From NCBI GenBank assembly GCA_028280505.1, contig JANQLO010000006.1, positions 45,332 to 109,331 on the forward strand: DNA of 64,000 nucleotides, given 5' to 3'. How positions within the stretch are numbered: the first letter of the stretch is position 1; every line of letters begins with the position of its first letter. The notes under the pieces are model-generated. The model was not told the origin of the DNA, did not search any database, and worked only from the letters and a program-made list of their open reading frames with translations. Positions 1-8,763 of this stretch are shown here, in pieces. Origin of the DNA: Chromatiales bacterium (lineage in GTDB: Bacteria > Pseudomonadota > Gammaproteobacteria > Chromatiales > Chromatiaceae). A program made the translations under genes and the position numbers.

Positions 1-396
1 AGGATCACGGTCGCCGATCGTCTGCCGGTCGAGCAACTGGAGGCGATGGCCGGTGATGAAGATTATCTGGTGCGCCAGTATGTCGCCAAGCGGCTCAAGC
101 CCGGTCGCCTGTTTCGCATGATCGCCGATCCGGATCGCGAGGTGCGCAAGACGGTCGCCCGCCGACTGCCGCCGGAGAGCCTTGGCCTGATGGTCGAGGA
201 TGCCGCCAGCGAGGTGCGTCAGGTGGTTGCCGAACGTATCGATTCGGCCGAACTCGGTCCCTTGTTACGGGATGCCGATTGGCGGGTGCGTCTCGCGGCC
301 TGTGAGCGAGCACCTTTGGGGGTTTTGCGTCCTTTGTGCGAGGACGAAGACGACGACGTTCGGGCTGTCGCCAGGGCGCGACTGGAGTCGGGTTGA
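1..396 (+). CDS. LRV-repeat (leucine-rich repeat variant) protein, 5' end outside window
   Basis: The frame is open from base 1 to the TGA at 394-396, giving 131 residues of a protein whose start lies upstream. It consists of short helical repeats of about 24 residues with the recurring pattern D-x-x-x-x-V-R-x-x-V-A-x-R (for example DREVRKTVARR and ASEVRQVVAER), typical of LRV repeats. Known LRV proteins of diazotrophs sit in nif clusters and carry an N-terminal 4Fe-4S domain; that domain would be off-window here. The gene is followed after 29 bases by an unknown gene and probably shares its transcript. The family is clear; its role in nitrogen fixation is inferred from context. Confidence 0.75.
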   Translation, partial: RITVADRLPVEQLEAMAGDEDYLVRQYVAKRLKPGRLFRMIADPDREVRKTVARRLPPESLGLMVEDAASEVRQVVAERIDSAELGPLLRDADWRVRLAACERAPLGVLRPLCEDEDDDVRAVARARLESG

Positions 397-425
397 ACAA
401 GAACACAAGCGTATGAGGCAATCCG

Positions 426-1364
426 ATGGACGATGAACTCTTTCTTCCCGACCGTCTGGCCGAAGCCATTGCTGCGGTGGATGCCACCGGTGGGCCCGAG
501 GCGTTACCGGATGTCTTGTCCGCGATCATGCCCGGATTCGAACTGGTGATGACGCGCGGGCATTGGTACCGTCTCGGCGGCGTCGTCGATGGCGACTACC
601 AGCGTGTCAGCGACAGTATCGCCAAGTGGGCCGAAGAGGCCAGCGATGGCGACATCGATGAGTTGATCGCGACCCATATGGATAGCGGTTACTTCGCGAC
701 CCGCCTGTCCGGCCGTACCCACTATCTGACGGCGCCCTGCGGTGACGGTGCCGCGGACTTCGTACAACTCGAGGTCGAGCAACTGCAAGAAGTGCTCGAC
801 CGCCCGCTGGTCGATCGCGACTGGTACCCGGATAGTATGGAAGAGTTTGTCGATCCGATCGATTATCCGCGCCTGGAGCCGGAGCCGATCGGTAAGCCGA
901 TGTTTCGTTTTCGTCGAGTGACTTGGATTGATAATCTGCTCAACGACGATGGTGCTCCGGATCGCGGTCAACGCGATCTGCGACGTTTCTTCGGCGATTG
1001 GGATGCCAGCAGCGCCCACGAGGCCAGGTTCTGTAGGCATTGGGTGTTGGCCTTGCGCGAATACACCGATCGTGACGGCAGCGTCCGGCTTAGCGCAAAA
1101 CCGTTAAGCACCTTCGCCGAAGAACTGCCGCAACTGCCGTCCGGTGAATCCTTGAGTGGTGCAAATCTGGCCAATGCGCTTCATGCTTATGATCGTGAAA
1201 TGGGCTTTCCTTTCGCGTGGTTCTTCATGATGCTTAGCCACAAGGCGTCGAACTACACGCTCGCGGACGCGGTCCTGCGCGATCAGATCGGTGCCTACGA
1301 CTACCTGCCGGCACGCGACCTCAAGGTATTGCGGGACTGGGAGGCGCGCCCCTACGCCGTGTGA
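426..1364 (+). CDS. Conserved hypothetical protein of the nif cluster
   Basis: This 312-residue acidic soluble protein has no signal peptide, membrane segment or metal-binding motif that I recognise. It contains aromatic- and acid-rich stretches (for example near residues 150-190, with FRFRRVTWIDNLL) and a hydrophobic FPFAWFFMMLSH segment near residue 263. It lies 29 bases downstream of the LRV gene and upstream of glgC, so it was probably transcribed with the nif genes to its left. The function is unknown; association with nitrogenase maturation is only an inference from position. Confidence 0.7.
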   Translation: MDDELFLPDRLAEAIAAVDATGGPEALPDVLSAIMPGFELVMTRGHWYRLGGVVDGDYQRVSDSIAKWAEEASDGDIDELIATHMDSGYFATRLSGRTHYLTAPCGDGAADFVQLEVEQLQEVLDRPLVDRDWYPDSMEEFVDPIDYPRLEPEPIGKPMFRFRRVTWIDNLLNDDGAPDRGQRDLRRFFGDWDASSAHEARFCRHWVLALREYTDRDGSVRLSAKPLSTFAEELPQLPSGESLSGANLANALHAYDREMGFPFAWFFMMLSHKASNYTLADAVLRDQIGAYDYLPARDLKVLRDWEARPYAV

Positions 1365-1463
1365 TGTTCGCGTCGGTCGCCAACACGCTTCTGCGGTAAA
1401 CTCTGACTTCCGCTAGTAAGCCGCCGGCCTTTTTACCGGGCATCGGCAAGACGAAAGGTTGGA

Positions 1464-2660
1464 ATGCTCGACAAAACACTCACGGTGATCCTGGCCGGCG
1501 GCCATGGTCCCCGTCTGGAACCGCTCACCGCCGACCGCGCCAAGCCCGCGGTACCCTTCGGCGGTAAATACCGCATTATCGATTTCACCCTGGTCAACTG
1601 TCTGCACTCCGGTCTGCGTCAGATCCTGGTGCTTACCCAGTACAAATCGCATTCACTGCAGAAGCATCTGCGCGACGGCTGGTCTTTGTTCAATCCGGAA
1701 CTCGGCGAATACATCACCGCGGTGCCGCCACAGATGCGCGTGGGTGAGAGTTGGTATGGTGGCAGCGCGGATGCGGTCTATCAAAACCTCTATATGCTCA
1801 AGCGAAGCGGTGCCGAACAGGTGCTGATCCTGTCCGGCGATCATATCTATCGCATGGACTATGCGGCCATGATCGATCACCATGTGACTCAGGCCAACGA
1901 TGTCACATTGGCCTATATGTCGGTACCCGATGAACGTGCCGAGGAGTTGAGTCGCGTCACGTTCGATATCGATCAGGTCACGAGCGTGACATCCGCTTCG
2001 TCTGATGATGAAAACCAGGTGTTGATGGGAGTCTATGTTTTCTCCCTCGATGTGCTGATCGATGCATTGGAAAACGACAATAGGCAATCCGAATCGCAAC
2101 ACAGTCTCTCGCGCGATGTGATCCCGAAACTGGTCGGTAACGCCAAGGTAGGTGCTTATCATTTCGGCGGCGAGGCCGGGCGGGTGAGTCAGGACCGTTA
2201 CTGGCGCGATCTCGATACCCTGGACAGCTACTACGAGGCCAACATGGCGTTGCTCGAGCCGGTACCGACGCTGAATCTCTATCAGCCCGAATGGCCCATC
2301 CGTACCCATCAGGCCCAGTACCCGCCGGCGCGTACCGTTCCCGGTGTGAACGGCAGCGAGGGCGTCTTTATCAATTCCATCGTCGCCGGCGGCTCGGTGA
2401 TCGTCGGCGGCGGCGTCCAGCACTCGATTCTGTTCCCCAACGTACTGATCGGCGAAGAGGCGGTGATTCAGGACTCCATCCTGTTCAACAATGTCGAGGT
2501 CGGCGCACAGGCCCAGCTCGAGCGTTGTATTGTCGACAAGGACGTGAAGATACCCGCCGGCGAGATGATCGGTTTCGATCGTGAGAAGGATGCCGCGCGG
2601 TTTGCCTTGTCGGACAAGGGGGTTGTTGTTGTGCCGAAGGGATACCGTTTTGATTCGTGA
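1464..2660 (+). CDS. glgC: Glucose-1-phosphate adenylyltransferase (ADP-glucose pyrophosphorylase)
   Basis: This enzyme makes ADP-glucose from glucose-1-phosphate and ATP, the committed step of bacterial glycogen synthesis. The 398-residue protein has the N-terminal nucleotidyltransferase loop LAGGHGPRL (residues 10-18), then [16 protein letters not shown] and TQYKSHSLQ, the catalytic region [10 protein letters not shown] near residue 125, and a C-terminal left-handed beta-helix ([16 protein letters not shown]). The loop has His where many homologues have Arg or Gln. An AAAGGTTGGA ribosome site precedes the ATG. It stands alone between nif-associated genes rather than in a glg operon, which may link carbon storage to diazotrophic growth. 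Confidence 0.93.
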   Translation: MLDKTLTVILAGGHGPRLEPLTADRAKPAVPFGGKYRIIDFTLVNCLHSGLRQILVLTQYKSHSLQKHLRDGWSLFNPELGEYITAVPPQMRVGESWYGGSADAVYQNLYMLKRSGAEQVLILSGDHIYRMDYAAMIDHHVTQANDVTLAYMSVPDERAEELSRVTFDIDQVTSVTSASSDDENQVLMGVYVFSLDVLIDALENDNRQSESQHSLSRDVIPKLVGNAKVGAYHFGGEAGRVSQDRYWRDLDTLDSYYEANMALLEPVPTLNLYQPEWPIRTHQAQYPPARTVPGVNGSEGVFINSIVAGGSVIVGGGVQHSILFPNVLIGEEAVIQDSILFNNVEVGAQAQLERCIVDKDVKIPAGEMIGFDREKDAARFALSDKGVVVVPKGYRFDS

Positions 2661-2670
2661 TCACATGTAT

Positions 2671-2721
2671 CGAGTAAGCGGCGGTGAACGGCCCTCTGTG
2701 CTTCCCAAGATGGCTTACTCG
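2671..2721. repeat. Inverted repeat downstream of glgC
   Basis: The 9-base arm CGAGTAAGC (2671-2679) is exactly complementary to GCTTACTCG (2713-2721), separated by 33 bases. It lies 10 bases after the glgC stop codon and before the convergent parE. There is no T-tract, so it may stabilise transcript ends rather than act as a classical intrinsic terminator. Confidence 0.4.
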
Positions 2722-2757
2722 GATTTGCGATAGTCAGTAATGATGAGGCCGAACCGA

Positions 2758-3075
2758 TTAATCAACCATCCATGAAGGGATGTCGCGTTGACCGTGAAGT
2801 ACCCGCCAGACATCCACATGCTCTTCAAGCTCTATGTAGAAGACCATGTGCGGAAATCCGTGCAGGGGCAGGAAACGCAAGCCTGGTAGATTCAGTTCGT
2901 GATCGTATCGTGGTGATCCGGCTGCTGGATGCCGACCAATCTGCTTATACGCAGCTTCTAAAGCATCAATGAAGCCGAGTGCTGCGTCCGGTGCATCCTG
3001 CTCCAGGTAATACGCGATGGCTTGTTCTACATCCCGGTCTGCTTGTGACCGGGGAATAACCGGCTTGACTGTCAC
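2758..3075 (-). CDS. parE: ParE/RelE-superfamily toxin of a type II toxin-antitoxin pair
   Basis: This 105-residue protein has the typical ParE layout: an N-terminal helical hairpin (QADRDVEQAIAYYLEQ) followed by a small beta-sheet ending in FPHMVFYIE and WRVLHGQRDI. Known ParE toxins poison DNA gyrase, although RelE-like members cut mRNA; the sequence does not settle the target. The start is GTG at 3075-3073, sharing one base with the parD stop (TAG/GTG overlap), which implies translational coupling. The pair sits between glgC and nifE and reads against both. Confidence 0.88.
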   Translation of the reverse strand: MTVKPVIPRSQADRDVEQAIAYYLEQDAPDAALGFIDALEAAYKQIGRHPAAGSPRYDHELNLPGLRFLPLHGFPHMVFYIELEEHVDVWRVLHGQRDIPSWMVD

Positions 3076-3305
3076 TACCGCTTGCGAACGTTACTGCGCA
3101 GTTCCTCAAAGTACTTTTCGTTCACAGGTGCTGTAGGTGCCGAGGATGCACCATCAAGCAATAGCGCTCGCAGGTGTTGGCGATCCAAGTCTTTACGAAT
3201 CAACTCCCTCACATACTCGCTGCTGGTGCCATACCCGCGCGCGGATACCTGCTCTTCGACGAAAGCTCGTAGTGATTCGGGTAGCGAAATGTTCATTGTG
3301 CTCAT
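3075..3305 (-). CDS. parD: ParD-like ribbon-helix-helix antitoxin
   Basis: The protein of about 76 residues neutralises the ParE toxin and normally represses its own operon. The ribbon-helix-helix DNA-binding part is at the N terminus (MNISLPESLRAFVEEQV, then YGTSSEYVRELIRKDL) and the C-terminal tail is the toxin-binding part. The frame stays open upstream to 3341, but the family begins at the MSTMNISLP region, so the ATG at 3305 or 3296 is preferred. Neither has a convincing ribosome site. Two TTGGCA direct repeats one helical turn apart lie just upstream and could be its operator. Confidence 0.85.
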   Translation of the reverse strand: MSTMNISLPESLRAFVEEQVSARGYGTSSEYVRELIRKDLDRQHLRALLLDGASSAPTAPVNEKYFEELRSNVRKR

Positions 3306-3324
3306 GCATAAAATTCTAGTTTGT

Positions 3325-3340
3325 TTGGCAAAAATTGGCA
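3325..3340. promoter_or_regulatory. Direct repeat upstream of parD, possible antitoxin operator
   Basis: TTGGCA occurs at 3325-3330 and again at 3335-3340, exactly 10 bases apart and within an A-rich context, about 20 bases upstream of the parD start. Ribbon-helix-helix repressors commonly bind tandem sites with helical spacing, so this is a reasonable autoregulatory operator. The assignment is inferred from position only. Confidence 0.4.
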
Positions 3341-3491
3341 AAGACGGCTCAGGTAGCTTGTGCTTTCGCGTAAGGGGCGATACCTGCCAGGGCCAAGAAT
3401 CAGGGTGGATTGCGACAGCTCTTCATCGTGCCTAAGTGTTTTGTCTTAGTCCGACGGCATCTTCGTCACACACCCTTCAAACCTGCGGCAT

Positions 3492-3507
3492 TGTCGCATT
3501 TGCGACA
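3492..3507 (+). promoter_or_regulatory. NifA upstream activator site of the nifE operon
   Basis: The sequence TGT (3492-3494), ten bases CGCATTTGCG, then ACA (3505-3507) matches the established NifA enhancer pattern TGT-N10-ACA exactly. The N10 core is itself palindromic. It is separated by 45 bases from the -24 element of the nifE promoter, a normal geometry for an enhancer-bound activator acting by DNA looping. Confidence 0.85.
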
Positions 3508-3552
3508 AAGTCCCTTTGTCAAAAAGGCAACCAAAAACAGACACATAGTCAG

Positions 3553-3568
3553 TGGCACGTGGATTGCT
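3553..3568 (+). promoter_or_regulatory. Sigma-54 (-24/-12) promoter of the nifE operon
   Basis: TGGCAC (3553-3558), five bases, then TTGCT (3564-3568) is a full match to the sigma-54 consensus TGGCAC-N5-TTGCW. Transcription would begin near 3579-3580, about 30 bases before the nifE ATG. Together with the NifA site upstream it predicts NifA and RpoN control of nifE through the downstream ferredoxin genes. Confidence 0.92.
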
Positions 3569-3608
3569 AGATCGATAGACAGTACCGGTCTAGGAGTCAT
3601 GCCACGCG

Positions 3609-5018
3609 ATGAAACAGAAGGACATTGCCGCACTGTTGGACGAGCCGGCGTGCTCGCACAATAAAAAATCCAAGGCCGGTTGCGCCAAACCCAAGCCCGG
3701 GGCGACCGCGGGTGGTTGTGCATTCGATGGTGCGCAGATCGCGCTGCTGCCGATCGCCGACGTCGCGCATATCGTTCATGGGTCGATCGCCTGTGCCGGC
3801 AGTTCCTGGGACAACCGCGGTACCCGCTCGAGCGGCCCGCGTTTGTTTCGTATCGGTATGACCACCGATCTGACCGAGCAGGACGTGATCATGGGGCGTG
3901 GCGAAAAGCGCCTGTTCCATTCGATCAAGCAGGCGGTCGAAAATTATCAGCCTGCCGCAGTCTTTGTTTATAACACTTGTGTGCCGGTGCTGATTGGCGA
4001 CGATATCGAGGCGGTGTGCAAGGCGGCTGAGGAGCGCTGGGGTACACGGGTCGTGCCGGTAGACGCCGCCGGTTTCTATGGCACCAAGAACCTCGGCAAC
4101 CGGATCGCCGGTGAGGCCATGGTCAAGTATGTGTGCGGTACTCGCGAGCCCGATCCGCTGCCACCGGCGGCCACCGAAACCGGTTTCAAGATCCATGACG
4201 TGACGCTGGTCGGCGAGTACAACATTGCCGGCGAGCTTTGGCATGTGTTGCCCCTGCTCGATGAACTCGGCCTGCGGGTACTGTGTACCTTGTCCGGCGA
4301 TGCGCGTTATCGCGAGGTACAGACCATGCATCGTTCGGAAGTGAACATGATGGTTTGCTCCAAGGCGATGATCAATGTTGCGCGAAAGTTACAGGAATCC
4401 TTCGGCACGCCTTGGTTCGAGGGCAGTTTCTATGGGGTGCGCGACGTATCGCAAGCGCTGCGCGACTTTGCCCGGCTGATCGACGATGCCGATCTCACCG
4501 AACGTACCGAAATCCTGATCGCGCGCGAAGAGGCGCGTATCGACGAACTGTTGGAACCCTGGCGTGAACAGCTACGCGGTAAGCGGGTGTTGCTCTATAC
4601 CGGCGGGGTCAAGTCGTGGTCGGTGATCGCGGCGTTACAGGATTTGGGTATGGAGGTGGTCGCCACCGGTACCAGGAAGTCGACTGAAGAAGACAAGGCA
4701 CGTATCCGTGAACTCATGGGTCAGGATGCCGTGATGCTCGAAGAGGGCAACCCCCGCGCACTGATCGATCTGGTCCGTGACAAAAATGTCGACGTCTTGA
4801 TCGCAGGCGGTCGTAACATGTACACCGCGCTGAAGGCGCGTATTCCCTTCCTCGATATCAACCAGGAACGCGAGTTCGGTTATGCCGGTTACGAAGGCAT
4901 GGTCGAGTTGGCACGCCAATTGGTTTTGACCATCGACAGTCCTGTTTGGCCGTCTGTGCGCAAGCCGGCGCCTTGGCAGCGGCCGGCCGGTGAGTCCGCT
5001 TCGGAGGCAAGCGTATGA
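3609..5018 (+). CDS. nifE: Nitrogenase FeMo-cofactor scaffold subunit NifE
   Basis: NifE and NifN form the scaffold on which the NifB cofactor precursor is converted to FeMo-co before transfer to NifDK. The 469-residue protein is collinear with Azotobacter NifE in its N-terminal third: the cysteines that ligate the permanent 4Fe-4S cluster in that protein (37, 62 and 124) fall at the same residue numbers here (GGCAF, SIACAG, YNTCVP). The ATG at 3609 follows AGGAG at 3592. The gene is first in its operon and overlaps nifN by four bases (ATGA). Confidence 0.97.
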   Translation: MKQKDIAALLDEPACSHNKKSKAGCAKPKPGATAGGCAFDGAQIALLPIADVAHIVHGSIACAGSSWDNRGTRSSGPRLFRIGMTTDLTEQDVIMGRGEKRLFHSIKQAVENYQPAAVFVYNTCVPVLIGDDIEAVCKAAEERWGTRVVPVDAAGFYGTKNLGNRIAGEAMVKYVCGTREPDPLPPAATETGFKIHDVTLVGEYNIAGELWHVLPLLDELGLRVLCTLSGDARYREVQTMHRSEVNMMVCSKAMINVARKLQESFGTPWFEGSFYGVRDVSQALRDFARLIDDADLTERTEILIAREEARIDELLEPWREQLRGKRVLLYTGGVKSWSVIAALQDLGMEVVATGTRKSTEEDKARIRELMGQDAVMLEEGNPRALIDLVRDKNVDVLIAGGRNMYTALKARIPFLDINQEREFGYAGYEGMVELARQLVLTIDSPVWPSVRKPAPWQRPAGESASEASV

Positions 5019-6439
5019 CCGAGATCATCAAACGTAAGAAGGCCCTGTCGGTCAGCCCGTTGAAGGCGAGCCAGACGATCGGTGCGGCGTTGGCGTTCCT
5101 CGGTTTTCGTCGCGCGATACCCATGTTGCACGGTTCACAGGGTTGTACCGCCTTCGGTAAGGTCTTTTTCGTGCGCCACTTCCGCGAACCCATTCCACTG
5201 CAGACCACGGCGATGGACCAGATCACGACCGTGATGGGTTCCGAAGACAGTGTGGTCGAAGGTCTTAAGACCATCTCGGAAAAGAACAAGCCGTCATTGC
5301 TCGGTGTCCCGACCACCGGTCTCTCGGAGACTCAGGGCAGTGATGTCAACATGGCGGTTAAAGACTTCCGTCGCAAGTATCCGCAGTTCGATGCCATCCC
5401 GGTGGTTGCGGTATCGACACCGGACTACAGCGGTTGCCTGGAAACCGGCTTTGCCAAGGCGGTCGATGAGATCATCAAGACGCTGGTGCCTAAGGCAAAC
5501 GATGCCGGCACCCAACCGGGACGCCGCAAGCGCCAGGTCAATGTGCTGGTCGGTTCTTTCCTCACCCCGGGAGATTTGGAAGAGTTGAAGGAAATGATCG
5601 AGGCCTTCGGTCTGCGGCCGGTGTTGGTGCCCGATCTTTCCGATTCGCTCGACGGTCATTTGGGCGAACAGGATTTTTCGCCGTTGACCATCGGCGGCAC
5701 CGATGTGTCGGAGCTGTTGGCCTTGGGTGACGCGGTTGCGACTTTGGTCGTCGGCGCATCCATGCAAAAGGCTGCCGACAGCCTCAAGGCCTTGACCGGT
5801 GTGCCGGATTATCGCTTTGACCATTTGATGGGATTGGATGCGGTCGATGGCCTGATCGATACCTTGCACCGGATCTCGGGCGAGCCGGTACCGGCCAAGC
5901 TCGAACGTCAGCGTGCGCAATTGCAGGACGCGATGCTCGATTGCCATTTCATGCTGGGTATGTCGCGCATCGCGATCGCTGCCGATCCCGATTTACTAAT
6001 TGGTTTCAGCCAGATGCTGGCCGGTGTTGGTGCCGAGACGGTCGCCGCGGTTTCGCCGATCGGCACGTCGACGCTGCAGCTCGTTGAAACCGAAGCGGTG
6101 AAAGTCGGTGATCTCGAGGACCTCGAGATGTTGGCGCGCGACAACCGGGCCGAGGTGCTGATCGCCAACTCGCACGGTGTCGAAAGCGCCGCTCGCCTGG
6201 GTATTCCGCTACTGCGCGCGGGCTTCCCGCAATACGACCTGGTGGGTGGCTACCAAAAAGTGTGGATCGGCTATCGCGGTACGCGCCAGGTCCTGTTCGA
6301 TCTGGCCAACATCATGCTTAGTTTGGAGAAGGGCGAAATCCACGCCTACCGCTCTATCTATGCCCAGAAAACCGACGATTCGGAGATCCTATTCAATGAG
6401 TCAGGTGCGACGACTTCAGCTCGTGGGATGCAGCACTGA
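5015..6439 (+). CDS. nifN: Nitrogenase FeMo-cofactor scaffold subunit NifN
   Basis: This is the partner of NifE in the alpha2-beta2 scaffold. The 474-residue protein has the NifK-like fold; Cys44 in HGSQGCTAF corresponds to the single NifN cluster ligand known from Azotobacter (Cys44). Other family segments are FFVRHFREP, the Asp-Gln-Ile-Thr-Thr-Val-Met-Gly turn after residue 67, and the C-terminal [19 protein letters not shown]. The start overlaps nifE by ATGA, and the 3' end overlaps the nifX coding region by 44 bases, so the trio should be translationally coupled. Confidence 0.97.
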   Translation: MTEIIKRKKALSVSPLKASQTIGAALAFLGFRRAIPMLHGSQGCTAFGKVFFVRHFREPIPLQTTAMDQITTVMGSEDSVVEGLKTISEKNKPSLLGVPTTGLSETQGSDVNMAVKDFRRKYPQFDAIPVVAVSTPDYSGCLETGFAKAVDEIIKTLVPKANDAGTQPGRRKRQVNVLVGSFLTPGDLEELKEMIEAFGLRPVLVPDLSDSLDGHLGEQDFSPLTIGGTDVSELLALGDAVATLVVGASMQKAADSLKALTGVPDYRFDHLMGLDAVDGLIDTLHRISGEPVPAKLERQRAQLQDAMLDCHFMLGMSRIAIAADPDLLIGFSQMLAGVGAETVAAVSPIGTSTLQLVETEAVKVGDLEDLEMLARDNRAEVLIANSHGVESAARLGIPLLRAGFPQYDLVGGYQKVWIGYRGTRQVLFDLANIMLSLEKGEIHAYRSIYAQKTDDSEILFNESGATTSARGMQH

Positions 6440-6881
6440 GGATCAGTGGATGAAGGCCTCGATCAAGGTCGCATTTGCCACCAGCGATATGAAACATGTC
6501 GACCAGCATTTCGGTGCCGCGCAATCGTTCGCGATCTATGCGGTCGATATGGATCATGTCTGTATGGTCGAGGCGAGCGAGTTCGGCCGTCTCGACATGG
6601 ACGGTAACGAAGACAAGCTCGCGGCCAAGATCGCTGCGCTGGACGGCTGTGTCGCCGTGTACAGTCAGGCGGTTGGGGCATCGGCGATCAGCCAGCTCAA
6701 GGCCAAGGGCGTGCAGCCGGTCAAGGTATCGCCGGGTGCCGAGATCAACGATCTGTTGGAGTCCTTGCAGGACGAGTTGCGCCAGGGGCCAAGCAGTTGG
6801 TTGGCCAAGGCGATCGCAGCGACCATGCCGGTCGATCCCGCCCGTTTCGATGAGATGGAAGCGGAAGGTTGGGAGGAATAG
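6396..6881 (+). CDS. nifX: FeMo-cofactor precursor carrier NifX
   Basis: NifX binds NifB-co and the VK cluster and shuttles cofactor intermediates to and from NifEN. The frame is open from 6177, but the ATG at 6396 gives a 161-residue protein whose N terminus ([10 protein letters not shown]) resembles known NifX proteins. That is followed by the NifX/NifB-like domain: [34 protein letters not shown] and [15 protein letters not shown]. The start lies inside nifN, a 44-base overlap. The C-terminal [13 protein letters not shown] segment is also typical of the family. Confidence 0.94.
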   Translation: MSQVRRLQLVGCSTEDQWMKASIKVAFATSDMKHVDQHFGAAQSFAIYAVDMDHVCMVEASEFGRLDMDGNEDKLAAKIAALDGCVAVYSQAVGASAISQLKAKGVQPVKVSPGAEINDLLESLQDELRQGPSSWLAKAIAATMPVDPARFDEMEAEGWEE

Positions 6882-6885
6882 GCGG

Positions 6886-7356
6886 ATGCTGGAAGAAACC
6901 GCTTTGGTGGTCGAGGCCGACCAGCACTCCCTTTGGGTGGAGTTGCCGTCACGCAGTGCCTGTTCACAATGCGGTAGCGGCACTTGCACGACCTCGGTAA
7001 TCGCCAAGTTGTTTCGTGTGAGTAAGCCGCGCTTTCGGTTGGACAACAGCCTGAACGCATACCCCGGTCAGCAGGTCGTGGTCGGTATTCCGGATGATCT
7101 GGTCGCCAAGGCCTCGTTGTGGGCCTACTTGCTGCCTATGGTCACGCTGTTGGCCGGGGCAGCCGTTGCCAGCGTCGCGGGTGCGGGCGAGGGTATACAG
7201 AGTTTGATGGCACTGGTCGGCCTTGGGGTTGGCCTATTGCTGGTGCGACGGTTCACCACAACAGGTTCCATGCAGCGGCGGTTGAGGCCGACGCTGTTGA
7301 GATTTGCGCAACCGACGCAGGTCTCGATCGAATTGACGAGTCTCACGAGGAGTTGA
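6886..7356 (+). CDS. RseC/SoxR-reducing-system family membrane protein
   Basis: The 156-residue protein has the RseC family layout: an N-terminal soluble domain with clustered cysteines (ACSQCGSGTCTTS, residues 23-35), then two transmembrane helices (about 84-104 and 110-126), then a basic C-terminal tail. RseC proteins of other bacteria work with Rnf/Rsx electron-transfer complexes to keep SoxR reduced. The ATG at 6886 follows GGAGG; the gene lies 4 bases after nifX and its stop is 2 bases before the next start, so it is part of the nif operon. A role in electron supply to nitrogenase through Rnf is an inference. Confidence 0.82.
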   Translation: MLEETALVVEADQHSLWVELPSRSACSQCGSGTCTTSVIAKLFRVSKPRFRLDNSLNAYPGQQVVVGIPDDLVAKASLWAYLLPMVTLLAGAAVASVAGAGEGIQSLMALVGLGVGLLLVRRFTTTGSMQRRLRPTLLRFAQPTQVSIELTSLTRS

Positions 7357-7358
7357 CG

Positions 7359-7832
7359 ATGAGCGAAGCAGCTTTGGCAATCAGCAACGATGATCCGGTG
7401 CTGGAAACCGATTTCGCCAAGGAGATGGTGCGCCAGATGCGCGCCGTCGATACCTATGGCACCTATGACGACTGGCCGGTCGAAAAGATCCTGGAGCCCT
7501 TCGTGCTGACCAAGGAAAAGAAGCGCGAGATCCCGGTGGTCGGTGATCCGGACGAGGTCACCATGGCGCGGGTCAAGGCGTTTTATAACGCGATCTCGGC
7601 GTTGATTGAGAAAGAGTGCGGCCTGATGGCGGTACCGATGATCAATCTTACCCATGAAGGATTCGGTCGCGCGCTCATTACCGTCGGCAAGTTGGTCGTG
7701 ATGGACAAAACATTGCGTGATGTCCATCGCTTTGGTTTCCCGACGCTGTCGAAGATGAAAGACGAGGCCGACAAGCTGTTGTCGGTCGCGCTGGAGATCG
7801 TCGGCAATCATCCGAAAGTCGCCGGCCTTTAA
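7359..7832 (+). CDS. NifX-associated protein, DUF269 family
   Basis: This 157-residue protein of the NifX-associated (DUF269) family nearly always follows nifX in diazotrophs. Conserved segments are the N-terminal FAKEMVRQMRAVDTYGTYDDWP, then EIPVVGDPDEVTMARVKAFYNAI, and HEGFGRALITVGKLVVMDKTLRDVHRFGF near the end. The ATG at 7359 with AGGAG upstream is preferred over the far-upstream open frame, which overlaps the RseC-like gene. Its biochemical role is not established; involvement in cofactor handling is inferred from linkage. Confidence 0.9.
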   Translation: MSEAALAISNDDPVLETDFAKEMVRQMRAVDTYGTYDDWPVEKILEPFVLTKEKKREIPVVGDPDEVTMARVKAFYNAISALIEKECGLMAVPMINLTHEGFGRALITVGKLVVMDKTLRDVHRFGFPTLSKMKDEADKLLSVALEIVGNHPKVAGL

Positions 7833-7843
7833 GGAGTAACACG

Positions 7844-8068
7844 ATGAGCCCGGAAGAATTGAAATCAATGTCGAAGGCGGCCAAGCGCGCCAAGCGCATC
7901 GCGACCGAAAAGGCTGGTGAGTTGCACGACCTGGTTGAAGATCGTTTGCCGGCTGCGTTCGAGGAGATCCCCGCAATCGCCCAGGCGACTTACGATGCTT
8001 GCAAGGCATGGGCCGAGGCCGATGCGGCATACAAAGCGGCAGAAGCCGCAGCAACGGCGGAGGCCTGA
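7844..8068 (+). CDS. Small nif-linked helical protein, DUF683 (CCE_0567) family
   Basis: The 74-residue, almost entirely helical protein is rich in Ala, Lys and Glu. It matches the DUF683/CCE_0567 family found between the DUF269 gene and a ferredoxin gene in many nif operons. The order nifX, DUF269, DUF683, fdxB is conserved here. The structurally known relative forms a helical hairpin with a metal site, but I see no unambiguous metal ligands here. The ribosome site is AAGGAG, 8 bases before the ATG. Confidence 0.85.
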   Translation: MSPEELKSMSKAAKRAKRIATEKAGELHDLVEDRLPAAFEEIPAIAQATYDACKAWAEADAAYKAAEAAATAEA

Positions 8069-8070
8069 TC

Positions 8071-8403
8071 ATGAGCATGATTACCGGTGTGACCCGCGGT
8101 GGCGAGGAATACATTCCGGCCTTCGTCATGGATATCAATCAGGCCAACTGCATCGGCTGTGGCCGTTGTTTCAAGGTTTGTCCCCGCGAGGTGTTCGATT
8201 TGATCGAACGCGAAGAGGTCGAAGGACTGGAAGCGGACGAATACGATGACGATGACTACGGTGATGACGATGACGGTTTCTCGGATGATACCGCGATGGT
8301 GATGAGTCTGAAGAACGCGCTCGACTGTATCGGCTGCGGTTCCTGTGCGCGGATCTGTCCGAAGAAGTGTTTCACGCATGAGCTGCAGACGGCAGCAGGT
8401 TGA
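8071..8403 (+). CDS. fdxB: nif-specific 2[4Fe-4S] ferredoxin (ferredoxin III, FdxB type)
   Basis: The 110-residue protein has two cluster motifs, CIGCGRCFKVCP (residues 27-38) and CIGCGSCARICP (residues 88-99), separated by an unusually acidic linker rich in Asp and Glu (about residues 50-70). FdxB-type ferredoxins donate electrons in nitrogenase cofactor assembly or catalysis. The ATG at 8071 follows the DUF683 stop by two bases and has GGAGG upstream; the open frame further upstream is not used. The acidic linker is a family feature but especially long here. Confidence 0.93.
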   Translation: MSMITGVTRGGEEYIPAFVMDINQANCIGCGRCFKVCPREVFDLIEREEVEGLEADEYDDDDYGDDDDGFSDDTAMVMSLKNALDCIGCGSCARICPKKCFTHELQTAAG

Positions 8404-8415
8404 GGGGGTCAAATC

Positions 8416-8742
8416 ATGCCGAAACCTGAAAAGCACGTCTTTGTCTGTGTGCAGAATCGGCCGCCGGATCATCCGCGTCCGTCTTGCGGTCGGAAGAATT
8501 GCGCCGAAGTAGCCGAAGAGTTTTTCCGGTATCTGCAGGACAAGCAATTGTTCGACAAGATCCAGGTGACGACCACCGGTTGTCTTGGGCCTTGCAGCGA
8601 GGGCCCATCGGTACTGGTGTACCCCGAAGGTGTGATGTACGGCGGCGTCAGCAAGGAAGATGTCAGCACGATCTTCGAGGAGCATCTGATGCAGGACAAG
8701 CCGGTTGAAAAACTGATTATGCCGAAGGAATTCTGGGGTTGA
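8416..8742 (+). CDS. Thioredoxin-like [2Fe-2S] ferredoxin
   Basis: The 108-residue protein has the thioredoxin-like 2Fe-2S ferredoxin pattern: an N-terminal HVFVCVQNRP, then SCGRKNCAE, then GCLGPCSEGPSVLVYPEGVMY carrying the last ligand pair. Family members (the Aquifex/Azotobacter nif-linked 2Fe-2S ferredoxins) are small dimeric electron carriers. It lies 12 bases after fdxB with a GAGGGGG ribosome site and follows the same promoter. The specific redox partner is unknown. Confidence 0.9.
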   Translation: MPKPEKHVFVCVQNRPPDHPRPSCGRKNCAEVAEEFFRYLQDKQLFDKIQVTTTGCLGPCSEGPSVLVYPEGVMYGGVSKEDVSTIFEEHLMQDKPVEKLIMPKEFWG

Positions 8743-8763
8743 GCCCCGCTTGTGGTTACCGGT

